A stretch of DNA of 64,000 bases from Pseudomonas viridiflava (GTDB lineage: Bacteria > Pseudomonadota > Gammaproteobacteria > Pseudomonadales > Pseudomonadaceae). This document shows positions 62,490-64,000 of the stretch, in pieces. A model generated the notes under the pieces. That model saw only the letters and a program-made list of their open reading frames with translations, had not been told where the DNA came from and did no database searches. The stretch is from NCBI RefSeq assembly GCF_900585905.1, contig NZ_UTVH01000095.1, forward strand, positions 620,001 to 684,000, read 5' to 3'. Numbering within the stretch: the stretch's first letter is position 1; each line of letters starts with the position of its first letter. Made by a program: the position numbers and the translations under genes.

Positions 62490-63707
62490 CTATCTGCCGA
62501 CGGCTTCGGGCTGAGCACAATGCAGGCAGTTGCGCCCGGCATGTTTGGCGGCGTACAAGGCGGCGTCGGCCGCGCTGATCAACGTCGCAGCGCTACTCTG
62601 CGACGCCGTGGCCGCTGCCAGGCCGAGGCTGATGGTAACGCGGGCACCATCTCCCAGCACCGGATGCGGGACATTGAGCATCGTCACGGCTGTGCGCAAG
62701 CGTTCGGCCAGGGCCCTGGCCTGGCTGACATCGGCGTTCGTCATTAGCACCAGAATCTCTTCGCCACCGAAGCGAAACGTCAGTGCACCGGCGTCCTGTG
62801 CAGTCTGTTGAATCGTTGCGCTGAGGCGCTTGAGGCAACTGTCACCTTCGGGATGGCCGTAGTTGTCGTTGAAAGCCTTGAAGTAGTCGATATCCAGCAA
62901 GATGATCGCGACCCTCGTTGAAGTATTTGCGGCATCTGCCCAGACCGAGGTCATGACCTCATCCTGGTAGCGACGATTGAATAGCCCCGTCAGTGAGTCG
63001 GTGCGCGCCATTTCCATCAGTTGCACTTGCAACAATTGGCCGCGCAGGGCGAAGAGGTAACTCAGGCGGCTGCCGCGCTCCAGAAAATAAGACGCCATCA
63101 ACAGCAGCGCCACGGTGGAGACGAACAGCAGCGCGTTGGCCTGCCAGGTCATGAAGTCAGCAAAGTCCGCTATGTAGGTCGTGACCAGTTGAATCACCAG
63201 CATGATGCTCATGGCCACCGCAGCGTAGCGCACCGGCAACTGCTGAATCATCGTGCAATAAACCATGAGCAGCAGCATGCCCAATTGGTAGTGCAGGCGG
63301 TACGGGCTGTCGCTGTAGATCATCACCAACAGCGGCATGAGCGATGCCACCACGGTGCCAAATGCTGCGGCAGTTTCCAGTGCCCAGCGTGACGTCAGGC
63401 GCTGGGCCAGCAGCAGCAGGATGATGAACATCGGCGTAATCAGAAACAGTCGACCGATGGCCACATAATTGAACACGTCATTAAGGCTCAACCAGTCGCT
63501 GATCAGAAAGAGGTCGTAGACCAGAGCACCGCCGATGCCGACGCTGGTCAGAAACTGACGGCGCTGCGTGAGGGTGTCCGCCTCATAGCGGTGCTCCAGG
63601 TCTTTGGCAAAGCGCAGCGTACGCACTCCGGAAGCAATGGTCTGCTCCACATTGGCGAGGATTTGCGATTCATTGCTGCTTGAGCGATCAAGGATGGCGG
63701 CTAGCAT
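62490..63707 (-). CDS. Membrane-anchored diguanylate cyclase (GGEEI)
   Basis: A 405-residue protein with a short cytoplasmic N-terminus, about six membrane helices (residues 55-225) and a C-terminal GGDEF domain (DSLTGLFNRRYQDEV near 240, DIDYFKAFNDNYGH near 275, FGGEEILVLM near 320, and ARVTISLGLAA). The catalytic signature is GGEEI instead of GGDEF/GGEEF: the two glycines and glutamate are kept and the last residue is isoleucine. No RxxD inhibitory site is seen at the usual position. The membrane part resembles integral sensory modules such as MASE-type domains, but I cannot assign one. The ATG overlaps the end of a 39-codon ORF by seven bases, which suggests translational coupling. Confidence 0.87.
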   Translation of the reverse strand: MLAAILDRSSSNESQILANVEQTIASGVRTLRFAKDLEHRYEADTLTQRRQFLTSVGIGGALVYDLFLISDWLSLNDVFNYVAIGRLFLITPMFIILLLLAQRLTSRWALETAAAFGTVVASLMPLLVMIYSDSPYRLHYQLGMLLLMVYCTMIQQLPVRYAAVAMSIMLVIQLVTTYIADFADFMTWQANALLFVSTVALLLMASYFLERGSRLSYLFALRGQLLQVQLMEMARTDSLTGLFNRRYQDEVMTSVWADAANTSTRVAIILLDIDYFKAFNDNYGHPEGDSCLKRLSATIQQTAQDAGALTFRFGGEEILVLMTNADVSQARALAERLRTAVTMLNVPHPVLGDGARVTISLGLAAATASQSSAATLISAADAALYAAKHAGRNCLHCAQPEAVGR

Positions 63708-63820
63708 GGGGCACCCGTTTTACCAGGCGCAATCGCCTCCGTGGGGAGCCCTACTGCACGCGCTGTTGCCGGGACGGATCGCAAGCAGTCGACGCCTGCG
63801 ACAGAGATAAAGGTCTTCAT
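63701..63820 (-). CDS. Putative 39-aa upstream ORF coupled to the diguanylate cyclase gene
   Basis: A minus-strand ORF beginning MKTFISVAGVDCLRSVPATA with GGGAGA five bases before its ATG. Its TAG stop overlaps the cyclase start (ATGCTAG), so ribosomes ending here could restart on the cyclase, which itself has no clear Shine-Dalgarno. The peptide is weakly hydrophobic at the N-terminus but is not a convincing signal peptide. It may be a leader peptide or simply a translational coupling device. No family recognised. Confidence 0.4.
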   Translation of the reverse strand: MKTFISVAGVDCLRSVPATARAVGLPTEAIAPGKTGAPC

Positions 63821-64000
63821 AACGTTCTCCCAACCCTGTGGGGTCAGTTTTATGCTGCAAGGGGAGAACGATCCGTTTTTCTCTTCCATTCAAGAGGCTA
63901 GATGGGCCTCGACACAGTGCGAATTCCGGAGATATTACCGGGCGGGCCGCAATAATGGCTATGCGACATCATCATGATACGACCTCCGACTGGTCTCTGC

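Overview
The window looks like a chromosome segment of a Pseudomonas syringae-group bacterium. The main reason is the first 22.8 kb: the end of a lipopeptide synthetase and a complete five-module partner, a MacA/MacB-type export pair and a LuxR-type regulator, which together match the syringafactin (syf) locus. Specificity residues read by eye give Gln for the last SyfA module and Leu-Thr-Val/Ile-Leu-Leu for SyfB, which is the syringafactin order. All specificity codes here were aligned manually to the GrsA positions, without software.

From 23.0 to 26.6 kb lies a small catabolic cluster: a CitMHS carboxylate transporter, a PrpF/GalD-type tautomerase and a divergent LysR regulator with a clear T-N11-A palindrome between them. 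After a small conserved-looking gene and about 0.8 kb without genes comes the most notable region, 27.7-51.8 kb.

That region is a tight four-gene NRPS/PKS operon of unrecognised product. Gene 1 is truncated C-A(Arg)-T-C-A(Pro)-T-Cy-A(Cys)-T-Ox and should make an Arg-Pro-thiazole unit. Gene 2 is docking-C-A(unassigned)-T-TE. Gene 3 is A(Val/Ile)-T-C-A(Pro)-T-KS-KR-ACP-TE with no acyltransferase. Gene 4 is a TauD-type Fe(II)/2-oxoglutarate dioxygenase. Genes 3 and 4 have the logic expected for a Val/Ile-(hydroxy)prolyl-beta-hydroxy acid, the detoxinine core of the actinobacterial detoxin/rimosamide family. Genes 1 and 2 would add an Arg-Pro-thiazole arm not known to me in that family. The operon ends against the 5' stub of an MFS transporter gene, which suggests insertion or decay at this edge.

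From 52.0 to 55.4 kb come a GNAT acetyltransferase, a tyrosine recombinase with a perfect 13-bp inverted repeat upstream, a gene-poor stretch and a thymidylate-kinase-like gene. The rest (55.6-64.0 kb) is ordinary chromosome: a GGDEF/EAL protein, a PL7 alginate lyase, TspO, a MocR regulator, two small genes with good ribosome binding sites (27 and 52 codons), a PPOX-fold flavoprotein, a Nudix hydrolase and a membrane-anchored diguanylate cyclase preceded by an overlapping short ORF. I saw no rRNA, tRNA, CRISPR array or intact insertion sequence.
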